From Chionoecetes opilio (lineage: Eukaryota; Arthropoda; Malacostraca; Decapoda; Majidae), in the NCBI GenBank assembly GCA_016584305.1, contig JACEEZ010003587.1, forward strand, positions 17,489 to 81,488: DNA of 64,000 nucleotides. The letters run 5' to 3'. How positions within the stretch are numbered: the first letter of the stretch is position 1; every line of letters starts with the position of its first letter. This document shows, piece after piece, positions 1 through 14,620 of the stretch. The notes beneath the pieces are model-generated. The model was given only the letters and a program-made list of their open reading frames with translations, made no database searches and had not been told where the DNA came from. The position numbers were made by a program, and so were the translations under genes.

Positions 1-2290
1 TTGGGCCCCACCAAAAGATATAAATTACACAAAAATAACCTTTATTTCTATTTAATAGCTTCATGTAATGTAAGCTACCTTATAGTGCAAATTATTCTAA
101 AAAGAGTATTTATACTTCAATTTGTAGGAAAACAGCTATATATCACGAAAATAGCTAATCATTGAAAAACACTACATTTATGGGTTTATAGCAAATAATA
201 GATTAAAACTATCTTGATATATTACATACCGCTACAGTTTACAAGAACTATGAAAAACGCTGGCAATTATACCGTTATATAAAATAAATAAACCTCTTCT
301 CTTCTATTAATGAGCTTAATGTAATGTAAGCTATTATGGTGCAAATTATTATAAAGAGAGTATTTATACATTCAATTTGTAGGAACACAGCAATACATGA
401 TAACTAGCTAAAATCATTGAAAACAATACATTTTGTGGTTTTTATAAGCAAATAATAAGTAAAACTACTATGTATAGAGACAATACGCTTACAGTTTAGA
501 AGAAACTATGAAAACGCGCAATAAACCGTATAGTCCAAAAAAATAACCTCTACTCTGCTATATAATAGCTAATGTAATGTAGTACTTATAGGTGCAATTA
601 TTCTAAAAAGAGGGATTTTATACTTCAATTGTAGGAAAAAACAGGCTATAATCACACGATAAATAGCTATATCATTGAAACACACACATTTATGGGTTAT
701 AGCAAGATGATAAGAAAAGTACTTGTTATGTATAAATAAAACGCTACAGTTTACTAGAAACTATGAAAAAATGCTTGCAATATAACGGATATCACAATAA
801 ATAACCTTTCACTCCTTTATTAATAGCTAATGTATTGTAAGCTACTTATATGTGCAAATTATTCTAAAAAAAAGCATTCATACTTCTATTTGTAGGAAAC
901 AGCTATAATCACCGATTAAATAAGCTAATATCATTGAAAACACTTCATTTTAAGGGTTTTATAGCAATATGATAAGTAAAATATGTATAATACAATAACG
1001 CTACCAGTTTACAAGAAAACTATGAAAAAACGCTAGCAATTTACCGTTATTAATGCACAATAAATAGCTCTTACTCGTCTATTTAATAGATTAAGTAATG
1101 TAAGCTACATAGGCGCAAATTATTCTAAAAAAAGGATTGTATACTTCACTTGTAGGAAAAACAGACTTATATATAACCGATAAATAGCTAATATCATTGA
1201 AAAAACACTACATTTTATGGGTTATAGCCAATATGATAAGTAAACTACTTGTATATATACAATAACGCTACAGTTTTACAAGAAACTATGAAAAAACGCT
1301 TGCAATATACCGTTATATCACAATAAATAACCTCTACTCATCTATGTAATAAGCGTAATTGTAATGTAAGCTTACTTTTATGTGAAATTATTCTAAAGAG
1401 GATTTTATACTTCAATTTGTAGGAAAAAGCTAATATCACTGATACTTGCTAGAATCATTGAAAAACACTACGTTGATGGGTTCTTATAGCAATATAATAA
1501 AGTAAACTACTGGTATATTTACAATAACGCGACAGCTTTAAAAAAAACTCATGAAAAACGCTTGCAATATAAGTTATATCAACATAAATAACCTCCTTAC
1601 TCTTCGATTGATAGCTTAATGAATGTAAGCTAAATAGGTGCAAATTATTGTAAAAAGAGGATTTTTTACTTCAATTTGTAGGAAAAACAGCTATATATCA
1701 CCGATAAATAGCTAAAAATAATTTTAAAAACTACATTTATGGGGTTACAGCAATATGATAAGTAAAAAACACGTGGATATATACAATAAGCTACGTTTAG
1801 ACGAAACTAATGAAAAACGCTCTGCAATATACCGTTATATCACAAAAATAACCTCTTACTCTTCTATTTAATAGCTATATAGTTACGTAAGATACTTATA
1901 GGTGCAAATATCAAAAAGACCATTTATACTTCAATTTGTAGGAAAAACAGTTTTATATCCACCGATAAATAGCTGCATATCATAAAAAACACTACATTTT
2001 ATGGGTTATAGTAATATGATAAGTAAAAGTACTGGATATTATAAATAACGCTAACAGTTAGAAGAAGAATAACTATGAAAAACGCTTGCAATATACAGTT
2101 GTTATAATCACAATAATAACCTTTTACTTTCTATTATTAGCTTACTATTAGTATAAGCTATATAGGTGCAACTATTCTAAAAAGCAGCATTTTATACTTC
2201 AAATTGTAGGAAAACTGCTATAATCAACGAATAATAGCTAAAATCATGAAAAGAACACATTTTCAGGGTAATAAAGCATATCATAATTAA
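1..2290. repeat. AT-rich satellite array, first block (about 262 bp monomer)
   Basis: About nine head-to-tail monomers with a period near 262 bp. Recurrent landmarks in each unit are ATAACCTCTTACTCTTCTAT, TGTAATGTAAGCTACTTATA, TTCAATTTGTAGGAAAACAG, ATTGAAAACACTACATTTTA and ACTATGAAAAACGCTTGCAA. Neighbouring monomers differ by many one-base indels, mostly in A or T runs, which looks like uncorrected sequencing error on top of true divergence. Short reading frames here are chance. The last monomer decays near 2250-2290. The window starts inside the array, so its left limit is unknown. Confidence 0.95.
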
Positions 2291-2960
2291 ATTCCTCTAT
2301 TAACGATAAACACTACAATTAAGAAGAAACTATGAAAAAAACACGTATAATATACCATGTATCCACAATATAGTCTCAAACTCTCTATTATAAGCCTACA
2401 GTAGTTTAAAATAGCCAATTCTAACGAAAACAACTTATAATTCCACATTTTGATATCTCTATCAAAAAAAGGGCTGAATAATGTTAATTTCGCCATTTTT
2501 TAGCCTCAAAAAATACAGTTAAAACACTTGAAAAAAACGTTGTTTTTAAGAATAAAAATTGATCATAAATTTCATGAAAAATACATATTTTAAGCCCAAA
2601 TATTGTAAAAATATAGTTGCGTAAAAGTGCTGAATAATGTCAATTCAACATTTTTTAAGCTTTCAAAAAACATTAAACATTTGAAAAAACGTTGTTTGTA
2701 AGATTACAATGATACCTAAATTTATGGTAAAAATACATAATTTTAGTTCATAACATTGAGAATATAGTTGTGTAAAGTGCGAATAATGTAGAAATTTCGA
2801 CAATTAGCATTTCAAAAAACATTAAAATATTTGAAAAAAACATTTTTGTTTTTATGATTAAAATTGATATCTAAATTTCAGGAGAAATAAATATTCTTAG
2901 TATTAATTTGTAAAAATATAGTGTGTAGCTAAAATATAAAAAGCAATGTTAGCTAAAGAT
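2291..2960. repeat. Divergent block of about 155 bp tandem repeats inside the satellite
   Basis: The 262 bp pattern is lost here. A different AT-rich unit recurs about three times, marked by GCTGAATAATGT at about 2472, 2631 and 2779, by TTGAAAAAAACGTTGTTT, and by AAATATAGTTGTGTAAA. Spacing is about 150-160 bp. The normal satellite resumes near 2990. It could be an older satellite type or a diverged derivative of the same family. Confidence 0.7.
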
Positions 2961-5900
2961 ATAAAGAATTACCAATTGTTAGAAAAAAAAACATCTTCAC
3001 TGATAACTAGCTAAAATCATTGGAAAAAACTAAGTTTATGGGTTTAAAGCAATATGATAAGTAAAAAACTACTTGTAAATACAATAACGCTACAGTTTAC
3101 AAGAAACTATGAAAAACGCTTGCAATATACCGTTATATCACAATAAATACACCTCTACTTTCTATTTAATAGCTTAATGAATGTAAGCTACTTAAGGTGC
3201 AAATTATTATAAAAAGAGGATTTATACTTCAAATTGTAGCGAAAACATTATATATCACCGATAATAGCTTAATATCATGAAAACACTACACTTTATGGGT
3301 TTTAAGCATAGATAAGTAAAACTACTTGTTTATTACAATAACGCTACAATTTACAAAAACTATGAAAAACGTTGTAATATACCGTTAATCACAATAAATA
3401 ACCCCTTACTCTTCTAGTTATTCGCTATTGTACTGTTAGCTACTTATAGTGCAAATATTCTAAAAAAAAGGATGTTGTACTTCAATTGTAGGAAACAGGC
3501 TATAATCACCGAATAAATAGTACTAATCATTTGAAAAACACTACATTTATGGGGTTAGTAGCCAATATAATTAAGTTATAAAAACAAAATACTTGTATAT
3601 ATACAATAAACGCACAGTTTCTAAGGAAAAACTATAAAAATGGCTTGCAAAATACCAATATATACAATAAATAACCTATTACTCTCTATAATAGCTTAAT
3701 GCAATGTAAGATACTTATAGTGCAAATTATTCTAAAAAGAGTTATTATACTTCAATTGTAGGAAAACAGCTACCCATATCACCGATAAATAGCTAATATC
3801 ATTGAAAACACTACATTGGTATGGTTTGGCAAATGATGATAAGTAAACACTACTTGTATATATAACAATAACGCTACAGTTTGTAGTTTAGAAGAAACTA
3901 TGAAAACGCTTGCAATATACCGTAATCACAATATAAATAACCTCTTACTCATCTATTAATAGATTATTGTAATTAAGCTACTATAGGTTGCAAATATTCT
4001 AAAAAAAACGGAATGGTATACTTCAATTTGTTAGGAAAAAAGCTATATATCACCGAATTAAAAGCTACTATCATTGAAAACACACATTTATGGGTTTATA
4101 GCAATATAATAAGAAAACTACTTGTATATATCACAGATAACGCTACAGTTAGAAGAAACTATGAAAATGGCTTGCAAATATACCAATATATCACAATACA
4201 TAAACCTATATTCTTTCTATTAATGCTTAATGTAATGTAGCTACTTTATAAAGGGTGCAAAATTATTCTAAAAAGAGTATTTTATACTTCAATTTGAGGA
4301 AAAACAGCTAATATCACCGATAAAATAGCTAATATCATTTGAAAACACTACATTTATGGGGTTTGGCAATATGATAAGTAAAATACTTGTCATATATACA
4401 ATAACGCTAACAGTTTGAAGAAACTATGTGAAAGCTTGCAATATACCGTGCTATCACAAAAATAACCCCTTACTCTTCTATTTAATAGCTTAATGTAAGT
4501 AAGGTACATATAGGTGCAAATATCTAAAAAGAGTATTTTATTACTTCAATGTGTAGGAAAACAGCTATATATCACGAGAAATAGCATACAAATCATGAAA
4601 ACACTACATTTATGGTTTATAGCACATATAAACGGATAAACTAATTGTATATATACAATAACGCTAAGCTTCGAAGAAACTACGAAAAAGCTTCAATATA
4701 CCGTATCTCACAATAAACAACCTCGTACTCTTCTATTTAATAGCTTAATGTAATGTAAGCTACTATAGGTGCAAATTACCTAAAAAGAGGATTAATACAT
4801 CAATTTGTAGGAAAAACAGCGTAGATCACCGATAAATAGCTAATATCATTGAAAACGACTACATTTTTAGGGTTTATAGACAATATGTGAAGTAAAACAC
4901 TGTATCTATACCATAACGCTACAGTTTTAGAAAGAAAGAAAATATGAAAAACGCGTTACAATATAACCGTTATATCACAATAAATAACTCTACCTTCTAT
5001 TAATAGCTTAATGTATGTAAGCTACATAGTTGCAAATTATTCTAAAAACAGGATTTTATACTTCAAATTTATAGGAAAAATAGCTATTATATTCACTGAT
5101 AACTAGCTAGAAATCATTGAAGAACACCACATTATATGGGTTTATAGCAATATAATAAGTTAAAACACTTGTATATATACAATAACGCACAGTTTAGAAG
5201 AACTATGAAAAACGCTTGCAATATACCGTTATATCCACAATAAATAACCTCCTCACTCTTCTATGTAATAGCTTAATGTAAGTAAGTCCTTATAGGTGCA
5301 AATTATAATAAAAAGAGGATTATTATACTTCAATTGTAGGGAAAACAGCTATATATCACCGATAAATAGCTAATATCATTGAAAAACTACATTTTATGGT
5401 ATTTATAGCAATATGATAAGTAAAGCTACTTGTATATATACAAATAACAGCTACGTTTACTAAAGAATCTATGAAAAACGCTTGCAATATTACCGTATAC
5501 CACAATAAATAACCCTCTTTACTCTTCTATTTATTAGCTTAATGTAAGTAAGCTATTTAGAGGTGCAAAAGATTCTAAAAAAAGGATGTATACATCAATT
5601 TGTAGGAAAACAGAAATATATCACCGAAAAAATAGCTAATATCAGTGAAAAACACTACATTTTATGGGTTATAGCAAATGATAAGTAAAAAACTGTATAC
5701 AATAACGCTACAGTTTACAAGGAAACTATGAAAAAACTCTTGCAATATACCGTTATATCACAATAAATAACCTCTTACTCTTTTTATTTAATAGCTGAAT
5801 GTCATGTAAGCTATTATAGGTGCAAAGGATTCTAAAAAGAGGATTTATACTTCAATTTGCGTAAAACAGCTATATATCTCTGATAACTAGCTAAAAATCA

Positions 5901-8900
5901 TTGAAAATACTACATTTTATGGGTTTAAGCAATATAATAAGTTAAAACTACTTGTATATATACAATAACGCTACAGTAGAAGAAGAAGATATGGAAAAAT
6001 GCTTGCAACTATACGTTATATTCACAATAAAATAACATCATGAATCTTCTATGAATAGCTAATGTAATGTAGATACTTATAGTGCAAATTATTTCTAAAA
6101 AAGAGGATTGTATACTTCAAATTTGTAGGAAAAAAGATATATATCACGATAAATAGCTAATATCATTGAAAACACTACATTTATGGGTTTATAGCAAAGA
6201 TAAGTAAAAACTACTTGTATATATACAATAACGTTACCAGTTAAAGAAACTATGAAAAACGCTTGCAATACCGTTATACACAATAAATTACCCATTTACT
6301 CTCTATGTAATAGATTAATGTAATGTAAGTCTACTTATAGGTTGTTAATTATTCTAAAAAAAGGATACTATGCCTCAATTTGTAGGAAAAATAGCTATAT
6401 CACTGATAAATAGCTCAACATCATTGAAAAACACACATTTTAGGGTTTATAGTAATATAATAAGTAAAACTAATTGTATATATACACTAAAACGTAAACA
6501 GTTTAGAAGAAACTATGAAAAAACGCTGGCATATACCGTTATATCACAAATAAATAACCTCTTACGCTTCTATTTATTAGCTAATGGTAATTAAGCACTA
6601 TAGGTGCATAAATTATCTAAAAAAAAGGATGTATACTTCAATTTAGGAAAACAGCTATAATAATCACCAATAAATAGGCTAATATCATTGAAACACACAT
6701 TTTTTATGGGTTTATAGCAATATGATAGGTAAAAAACTACTTGCAATATACAATAACGCTCAGTTTACAAGAAACTATGAAAAACGCTTGAAATATATAC
6801 GGTAATCACAATAAAATAAACTCTTACTCTTCTATTGACAGCTAATGTAAGTAAGATACTTATATGTGCAAATATTCTAATAAGATGGATTTTATACTTC
6901 AATTTGTAGAAAACAGCTATATTATCACCGAATAAATAGATAATATCATTGAAACAATACCATGTTTGATCGCAATATGATAAAGTAAAAGTATTTATAT
7001 ATACAATAACGCTACAGTTTACAAAGGAAAACTATGAAAAATGCTTGAAATATACCGTTATATCACAAAAAAATAACCTCTTACTCTTCTATTTAATAGC
7101 TTTAAGGTAAATGAAGCTACTTATAGGTGAAATTATTCTAAAAGAGGGATTTATACTCAATGTAGGGAAAACAGCTATATATCACTGATAACTAGCTAAA
7201 ATATTGAAAACACTACATTTTATGCGTGTTATAGCAATATTAATAAGTAAAACTACTTGTATTATATAAAATAACGCTACAGTGTACACGAAACTATACC
7301 AAAACGCTTGAAAGATACAATTTATATCCACAAAAAATTACCTTTAATCTTCTATTATTACTTAATGAATGTAGCTACTTATAGGTGCACAATATTCAAA
7401 AAAGATGTATACTTCAATTGTAGGAAAAAGCTATATATCACCGATAAATAGCTACTATCATTGAAAACACTACATTTATGGGTTTATAGCAATATGATAA
7501 GTAAAAATACTTGTTATATATACAATAACGCTACAGGTTTACAAGAAACTATGAAAAAAACGCTGGCAATATACCGTTTCATATAACAATAAAGAACCTC
7601 TACTCTTCTATTAATAGCTTAATGTAATGTAAGCTACTTATAGGTGGAAAATATTCTATAAAGAGTATTTTATACTTCAATTTGTAGGAAAACAGCTATA
7701 TATTCACTGATAACTAGCTTAAAAATCATGAAAACCACTACATTGTATGGTTTTTAATAGCAATAAATAAGTAAAACTCTTGTATATATACAATAACGCT
7801 AAGTTTACAAGAAAAAACTATGAAAAACGCTTGCAATATACCGTTCTTTATACCACAATAAATAAAAACAAAAAAAAAAAAAAAAAAAACAACCTCTTAC
7901 TCTTCTATTTATTAGCTTAATGTAATGTAGCTACTATAGGTGCAAAATTATTCTAAAAAAAGGATTGTATACCGCAATTTGTAGGAACACAGCTATATAT
8001 CACCGATATAATACTAATATCATTGAAAAAAACTACCTTTATGGGTTTATAGCAATATGATAAGTAAAAAGGTACTAGTATATATACAATAACGCTGCCG
8101 TTTACAAGAAACTATTGAAAAACACTTGTCAATATACCGTTATATTCACAATAAAATAACCTCTACTCTTTAATAATAGCTTAATGTAATGTAAGCTACT
8201 TATAGGTGCAAATATCTAAAAAGAGGATTTATACTTCAAATTTGTAGCGAACAAGCTTATATAGTCACTGATAACTAGCTAAAAGCATTGAAAACACTAC
8301 ATTTTATGGTTCTTCGAGCAAATATAATAAATAAAACTACTTGGAATATTACAATAACGCTACAGTTAGAAGAAACATATGAAAAACGCTTGCCATATAC
8401 CGTTATATCACAATAAATAACTCTTACTTTCTATTTAATAGCTTAATGGTAATGTTAAGCTACTTTTAGGTGCAAATTATTTAAAAAGAGCATTTTATAC
8501 TCAATTTGTAGGAAAACAGGCATAGATCAACCGATAAATGCTAATATCATTGAAAACACTACATTTAAGGGTTGGATAGCACTAGATAAGTAAAAACTAC
8601 TTGTATAATACAAATAACAGATACAGTTACAAGAACTATGAAAAACGCTGCAATATACCGTCTATATCAACAATAAATAACCTCTTACTATCTATTTATT
8701 AGCGTAATGTAATGTAAGTACTTAATAAGGTGCAAATTATTCTAAAAAAAGGGATTGTATACTTCAATTGTAGGAAACCAGCTAATATCACCGAATTATA
8801 ACTAATATCATTGAAAACACTACATTTTATGGGTTGATAGCAATTGATAAGTAAAAACTAAGTATAATACAAAACGCTACAGTTTACAGGAAACTATGAA

Positions 8901-11900
8901 AAACGCTTGGCCATTTATACCGTTATATCACAATAAATAACCTCTTACTCTCATTTAATAACTTAATGTAATGTAAAGCTACTTAAGGTGCAAATTATTC
9001 TACAAAAAAAGAGGATTTTATACTCAATTTGTAGGAAAACAGCTATATAACACTGATAAACTAGCTAGAATCATGAAAACACTACATTTATGGGTTTATA
9101 GCAACTATAATAAGTAAAAACTACCCGTATATATACAATAACGCTTACAGTTTACAAAAAATATGAAAAACGCTTACAAATATACCGTTATATCTACAAT
9201 AAAATAACCTCTTACTCTTTCTATTTAAATAGTAAATCGTAATGTAAGTACTATAGGTGCAAATATTGGAAAAAAAGAGGATTTTTTAGAATTCAATTTG
9301 TAGGAATAACAGCTATATATCACTGATAATAGCAAAAAGCATGAAAAACACTAGCATTTTTATGGTTTTATAGCAATATAATAAGTTTAAACTACTTGTA
9401 TATATACAATAACGCTACAGTTTACAAGAACACTATGGAAAAAACGCTGAAAATATACGTTATACCACAAATAAAATAACCTCTTCTCTTTATTATTAGC
9501 TTAATGTAATGTTAGCTACTTATAGGTGAAAGTATTCTATAAAAAAAGGATTGATACTCAACTTGAGAAAACTTGCCTCTATATATCACCACGATAAATA
9601 GCTAATATCATTGAAAAAAACACTACATTTTATGGTCTACAAGCAAAAATTATAGTAAAACTATTGTAGTATATACAATAACGCTACAGTTTACAGAACT
9701 ATGAAAAAACGCTTGCAAAATTCCGGTATATCACAATAAATAAACCTCTTCTCTTCTATTTATAGTTAATCAATGGAAGAATTTTAGGTGCAAATTATTC
9801 ATAAAAAGAGGATTTTATCTTCAATTGTAAGAAAACAGTTATATATCTCTGATAACTAGCTAAAACATGAAAACACTACATTTTATGGGTTATTAGCAAT
9901 TAATAAGAAAACTACTTGTTATATACAATAAACGCTACAGTTTAGAAGAAAACTATGAAAATGCTTGCAATATACCGTATATCACAAATAAATAACCTCT
10001 TACTCATCGATTTAATAGCTAATATAATGTAGCTACTTATAGGTGCAAATTATTGTTAAAAGAAGGATTTTTTATACTTAAATTTGTAGGAAAAAAAGCT
10101 CTATATCAACGATAAATAGCAAAATCATGAAACACATACATTTTTTGGGTTTTATTAGCCAATATGATAAGTAAAAACTACTTGTCTATTATACAAAACG
10201 TTACAGTTTAAAAGAAACTATGAAAAAACGCTTGCCATATACCCATTGTTATCCCAATAAATACCCATTTACTATTCTATTTAATAGCTTTAATTTAATG
10301 TAAGCTACTTATAGGTGTAATTATTCTAAAAAAAAAGGATTTTATGCTCCAATCTTGTAGGAAAAATAGCTATATATCATGATAACTATCTAAAATCATT
10401 GAAAACAACCACATTTATGGGTTTATAGCAATATAAAAGGTAAAAACTACTTGTAGATATACAATAAAGTAACAGTTAGAAGAAAACTATGGAAAAACGC
10501 TGCCCAATATACAGTTATATTACAATAAATAACCTCCTTACTCGTCTATTTATTAGCTAAGTAAGTAAGCACTTATAGGTGCAAATTATTCTAAAAAAAA
10601 AGGAATTGTTACATCAATTGTAGGAGGAAAAAACAGCATTATATCACGATAAATAGCTACTATCATTGAAATACACTACATTTTATGGGTTTATAGCAAT
10701 ATGATAAGTAAAACTACTTCAGTATATATACAATAACGCTACAGTTTACAAGAAACTATAAAAAAAAACGCTTGCAATTATACCGGTAATCACAATAAAT
10801 AACCTTCTTACTCTCTATTTAATAGCTTAATGTATATTAAGCTACTTTAAAGGTGCAAATATTCCTGAAAAAGAAGGATTTTATACTTCAATTTTTATGT
10901 GTCAAAAACAGGTATATATCACTGATAACTAGCTAAAATCATTGAAAACCTACATTTATGGGTTTATAGCCATATAATAAGTAAAAACTACTTGTATATA
11001 TACAATAACGCTACAGTTAGAAGAATCTATGAAAAACGCTTGAAATATACCGTTAATCACAATACATAACCTCGTACTCTTTTATTAATAGCTTAATGTA
11101 ATGTAAGCTACTATGGTGCAAATTATGCAAAAGAGGATTTTATTACGATCAATTGAGGAAAAACAGCTATATATCACCGATAAATCAGCAATATCATTGA
11201 ACAAACACACATTTTATGGGTTTTATAGCAATATGATAAGTAAGGCCTACTTGTATATAACAATAACGCACAGTGTTAGAAGAAACTATGAAAAAAGCTT
11301 GCGTATACCACAATAAAATAACCTCTTACTCTGCATTTATTCACTTAAGTAATAAAAAGCTACTATAGGTGCAAATTATTCTAAAAAAAAGGATTGTATA
11401 CTCAATTTGCAGGAAAAAAAACGATATATATCACCATAAATAGCTAATATCATTTAAAACATACATTTTATGGGTTATAGCAATATGATAAGTAAAACAC
11501 TGTATACAATAACGCTACAGTTTACAAGAACCTATGAAAAAACGCTTGCAATATACCGGTATATCACAATAAATAACCTCTTACTCTTCTATTATAGCTT
11601 AATGTAATGTAGCACTTATAGGGGCAAATTATTATAAAAGAGTATTTTATACTTCAATTGTAGGAAAACAGAGTATTATATCACGATAAATAGCTATATC
11701 ATTGAAAAAACACTACATTTTTATGGGTTTATAGCAAAGATAAGTAAACAATTTACTTGCTCAATATACAATACGCTACATTTCAAAAACTATGCTAAAA
11801 TGCTTGCAATATACCGTATTATCACAATAAAATAACCTCTTACTCTTTCTATTTAATAGCTTAAGTAATGTAATCTACTTATAGGTGCAAATTATTCTAA

Positions 11901-13700
11901 AAAGAGGATTTTATACTTCAATTTGTAGGAAAACAGATATATATCACTGATAACTAGCCTAAAATAATTGAAAACACTACATTTTAGGGTTTATAGCAAT
12001 TATAATAAGTAAAATACTTGTATATATACAATAACGTTTAGAAGAAAACTATGAAAAAACGCTTGCAATATACCGTTATACACACTAAATAACCTCTTAT
12101 TGTTCTATTTAATAGCTTAATGTAAGTAAGCAACTTATAGTGCAAATTATTCTAAAAAGAGCATTTTATACTTCAGATTTGTAGGAAAACAGCTATATAT
12201 CAACCGATATAAATAGCAATATCATTGAAAACACTACAGTTTAAGGGTTTATAAGCATCATAGGTAAAACTATTGTATATATACAATAACGCTACAGTTA
12301 TAAGAAACTGAAAAACGCTTGCCAATATACCGTTATATCACAAAATATACCCTCTACTCTTTCGATTGAATACCTTAAGTAAGTAAGTACTTATAGGTGC
12401 AAATTATTATAAAAAGAGGAATTTTATACTTCAATTTGTAGAAACAGGCTAGATACACGATAAATAGCTAATATCATTGAAAACCACTACATTTAGGGTT
12501 TATTAGCAAATGATAAGTAAAAGTACGTTTATATATACAATAAACGCTACAGTTTACGAAGAACTATGAAAAATGCTTGCAATATACGTATATCACAATA
12601 ACTAAACTCCTACTCTTCTATTAGTAGCTTACTGTAATGTAAGCTACTTATAGGTGCAAATTATTCTAAAAAGAGGATTTTATACTTCAATTGTAGGAAA
12701 ACAGCTAATATCACTGATAAACTAGCTAAAATAATTGAAAAACACTACAATGTATGGTTTATAGCAATATAAATAAGTAAAACTACTTGTATATATACAA
12801 TAACGCTACGTTTAGAAGAAACTATGAAAAACGCCCCACTTGCAATATACCGTTAATAACAAAAAAACCTCTCACTCTTCTATTTAATAGTTAATGTAAT
12901 GTAAGCAACTATAGGTGCAACATTATCTAAAAAAGAGAATTGTATACTTTCAATTGTAGGGATAACAGCTATATATCACCGATAAAATAGTAATATCATT
13001 GAACACACTACCATTTAAGGTTTATCGCAATATGATATGTAAATCTACTTTTATATATACAATAAACGCGACAGTTTAGAGAAAGACTATGAAAAGCGCT
13101 TGCAATATTACCGGTATATAACAATCAAAGAAACCTATTACTCTTTAGTTAATCGCTTTAATGTAAGTAACTACATAATAGGTGCAAATGAATTCTAAAA
13201 AGAGTATTTTATACTTCAATTTGTAGGAAAAAACTGCCTATATATCACCGAGAAAAAAAAAAATAGCTAAATATCATTTGAAAACACTACATTTATGGGT
13301 TTATAGCAATATGATAAGTAAAAACTACTTGTTTTCTTTATATATACAATAACGCTACAGTTACAAGAAACATGAAAAACGCTTGCAATATACGTATATC
13401 AAAAAAAAAACCTCTTACTCTTCTATTTATTAGCTTAATGTAATGTAAGCTAATTATAGGGCAAATTTATTCTAAAAAAAGGATGTATACTCAATTTGTA
13501 GGAAAAAAGCAAATATCACGAAAAATAGCTACTATCATTGAAAACACTACATTTTATGGGTTTATGCAATATTGATTAATGTGTGTAAAAATACTTGTAA
13601 TATACAAATAACGATACAGTTTACAGGGAAACTATGAAAAACGCTGCATATACCGTTATATACCAATATATAACCTCTTACGTATTCTATTTAAAGCTTA
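2961..13700. repeat. AT-rich satellite array, second block, with monomer subtypes
   Basis: About 41 further monomers of about 262 bp. Several diagnostic sites travel together. Subtype B carries CTGATAACTAGCTAAAATC with ATAATAAGT and often TTTAGAAGAAAC. Subtype N carries TTTATTAGC, AAAAAAAGGATTGTATAC, CCGATAAATAGCTAATATC, ATGATAAGT and TTTACAAGAAAC. Subtype A resembles N at the CCGATAAATAG site but has AGAGGATTTTATAC or AGTATTTTATAC. From about 4980 onward the order approximates repeats of B-(A)-N. An A-rich insertion lies at about 7867-7889. The array ends near 13690 in a truncated unit. No gene is visible in it. Confidence 0.93.
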
Positions 13701-13714
13701 AATTGTAAACTCTT

Positions 13715-14620
13715 ACATCTCCATATTCGGCACGAAGACAGACCGAATGCCCCAATATGGGACTGCGCCAAACAAATTGCCATTGTGTAGAAGGACACAC
13801 TTAAGCTCCGACTTTGAGCATCAATAAAACAATCGCCATTTCATTTGGATTGTAGATTGAACGCCCTAATTCCTTCAGTAAAACCAGGAATGTATGGCAA
13901 AAACCACAAAACCGGCTGGCACTTCGAAAGTACTGCAGAAATTACTTTCTCTGGTTCGAAAGTATGACTACCTTCACTCCTAGTTCACGTATGTTTTCTC
14001 GTTCAGTCTTGATGCTAGTATTCTGAAGCTTTTTTGGCTAGGCCCAAATCACGCTGGCTAAAAAAAAAATCATTCAACTCGTGCGTGATCAAATCCCATA
14101 CGAACTGAATCCTCAGTGAATGCACAAATCTGGCATCATTGCTATCACTGCGGCTTCAACATCACTCCGATCTGCTAGAGGCAAGGTAGTGTTCGAAAAC
14201 TGGCACGGAATTTCAGATGAAGGAAGGCATTGTCCTATTAGCTGAGGTAGATTAGGATATTTCTATTTTACTTTATTTTTCTTGTAAATCCTGATATGTT
14301 CCCCAAAATATAAACCAAAGTAACAGTCGGGAATGATCTTTTTTGCTCCGCCAAACCATGGGATACCAATGCAACTTTTCACGTGTTCCTTTGGTCAACA
14401 TCCGTAATCTCTACGACACACTGCTTGCCACACTTGTGAGGGGCCCATAGATTGTCCCTTGAATCAAACGAGTTCACTTTAAAATATGCGAAATATGCTT
14501 GTTGACAAATACGTTGATGCTTGCCCTCTGACTTGGAATGGTGAATGAAAACTACCACCTAATAGCCGAAGGAGTCAGGTTGTTAGGCATTACGACGAGA
14601 CGTAGCGGAGCAGACATGAT
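13715..14620 (-). pseudogene. Broken TE-like gene, LWAPH / VWREP / DCYF family
   Basis: The minus strand carries conserved pieces in several frames: FDSRDNLWAPHK near 14430-14470, then GIPMVWRE and a DCYF-like stretch near 14330-14375, then KYPNLPQLIG and SSEIPCQF near 14215-14265, then EDSVRMGFDHARVE near 14080-14120, and YNPNE with GHSVCL near 13740-13850. From memory these match an abundant arthropod and cnidarian family of uncharacterised proteins, usually multi-copy and probably transposon-encoded, in the same order. Frameshifts and stops separate the pieces, so it cannot be expressed as it stands. The N-terminal start may be near 14617. Function is unknown. The array boundary at about 13700 coincides with one end of this relic. 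Confidence 0.6.

Noticed and set aside
1..12. TTGGGCCCCACC at the window start resembles the gypsy primer site region
   Set aside because: Twelve GC-rich bases with no LTR beside them; too short to infer an element.
1..13700. Short open frames in the AT-rich satellite
   Set aside because: They change from monomer to monomer with indels and show no conserved start, stop or peptide.
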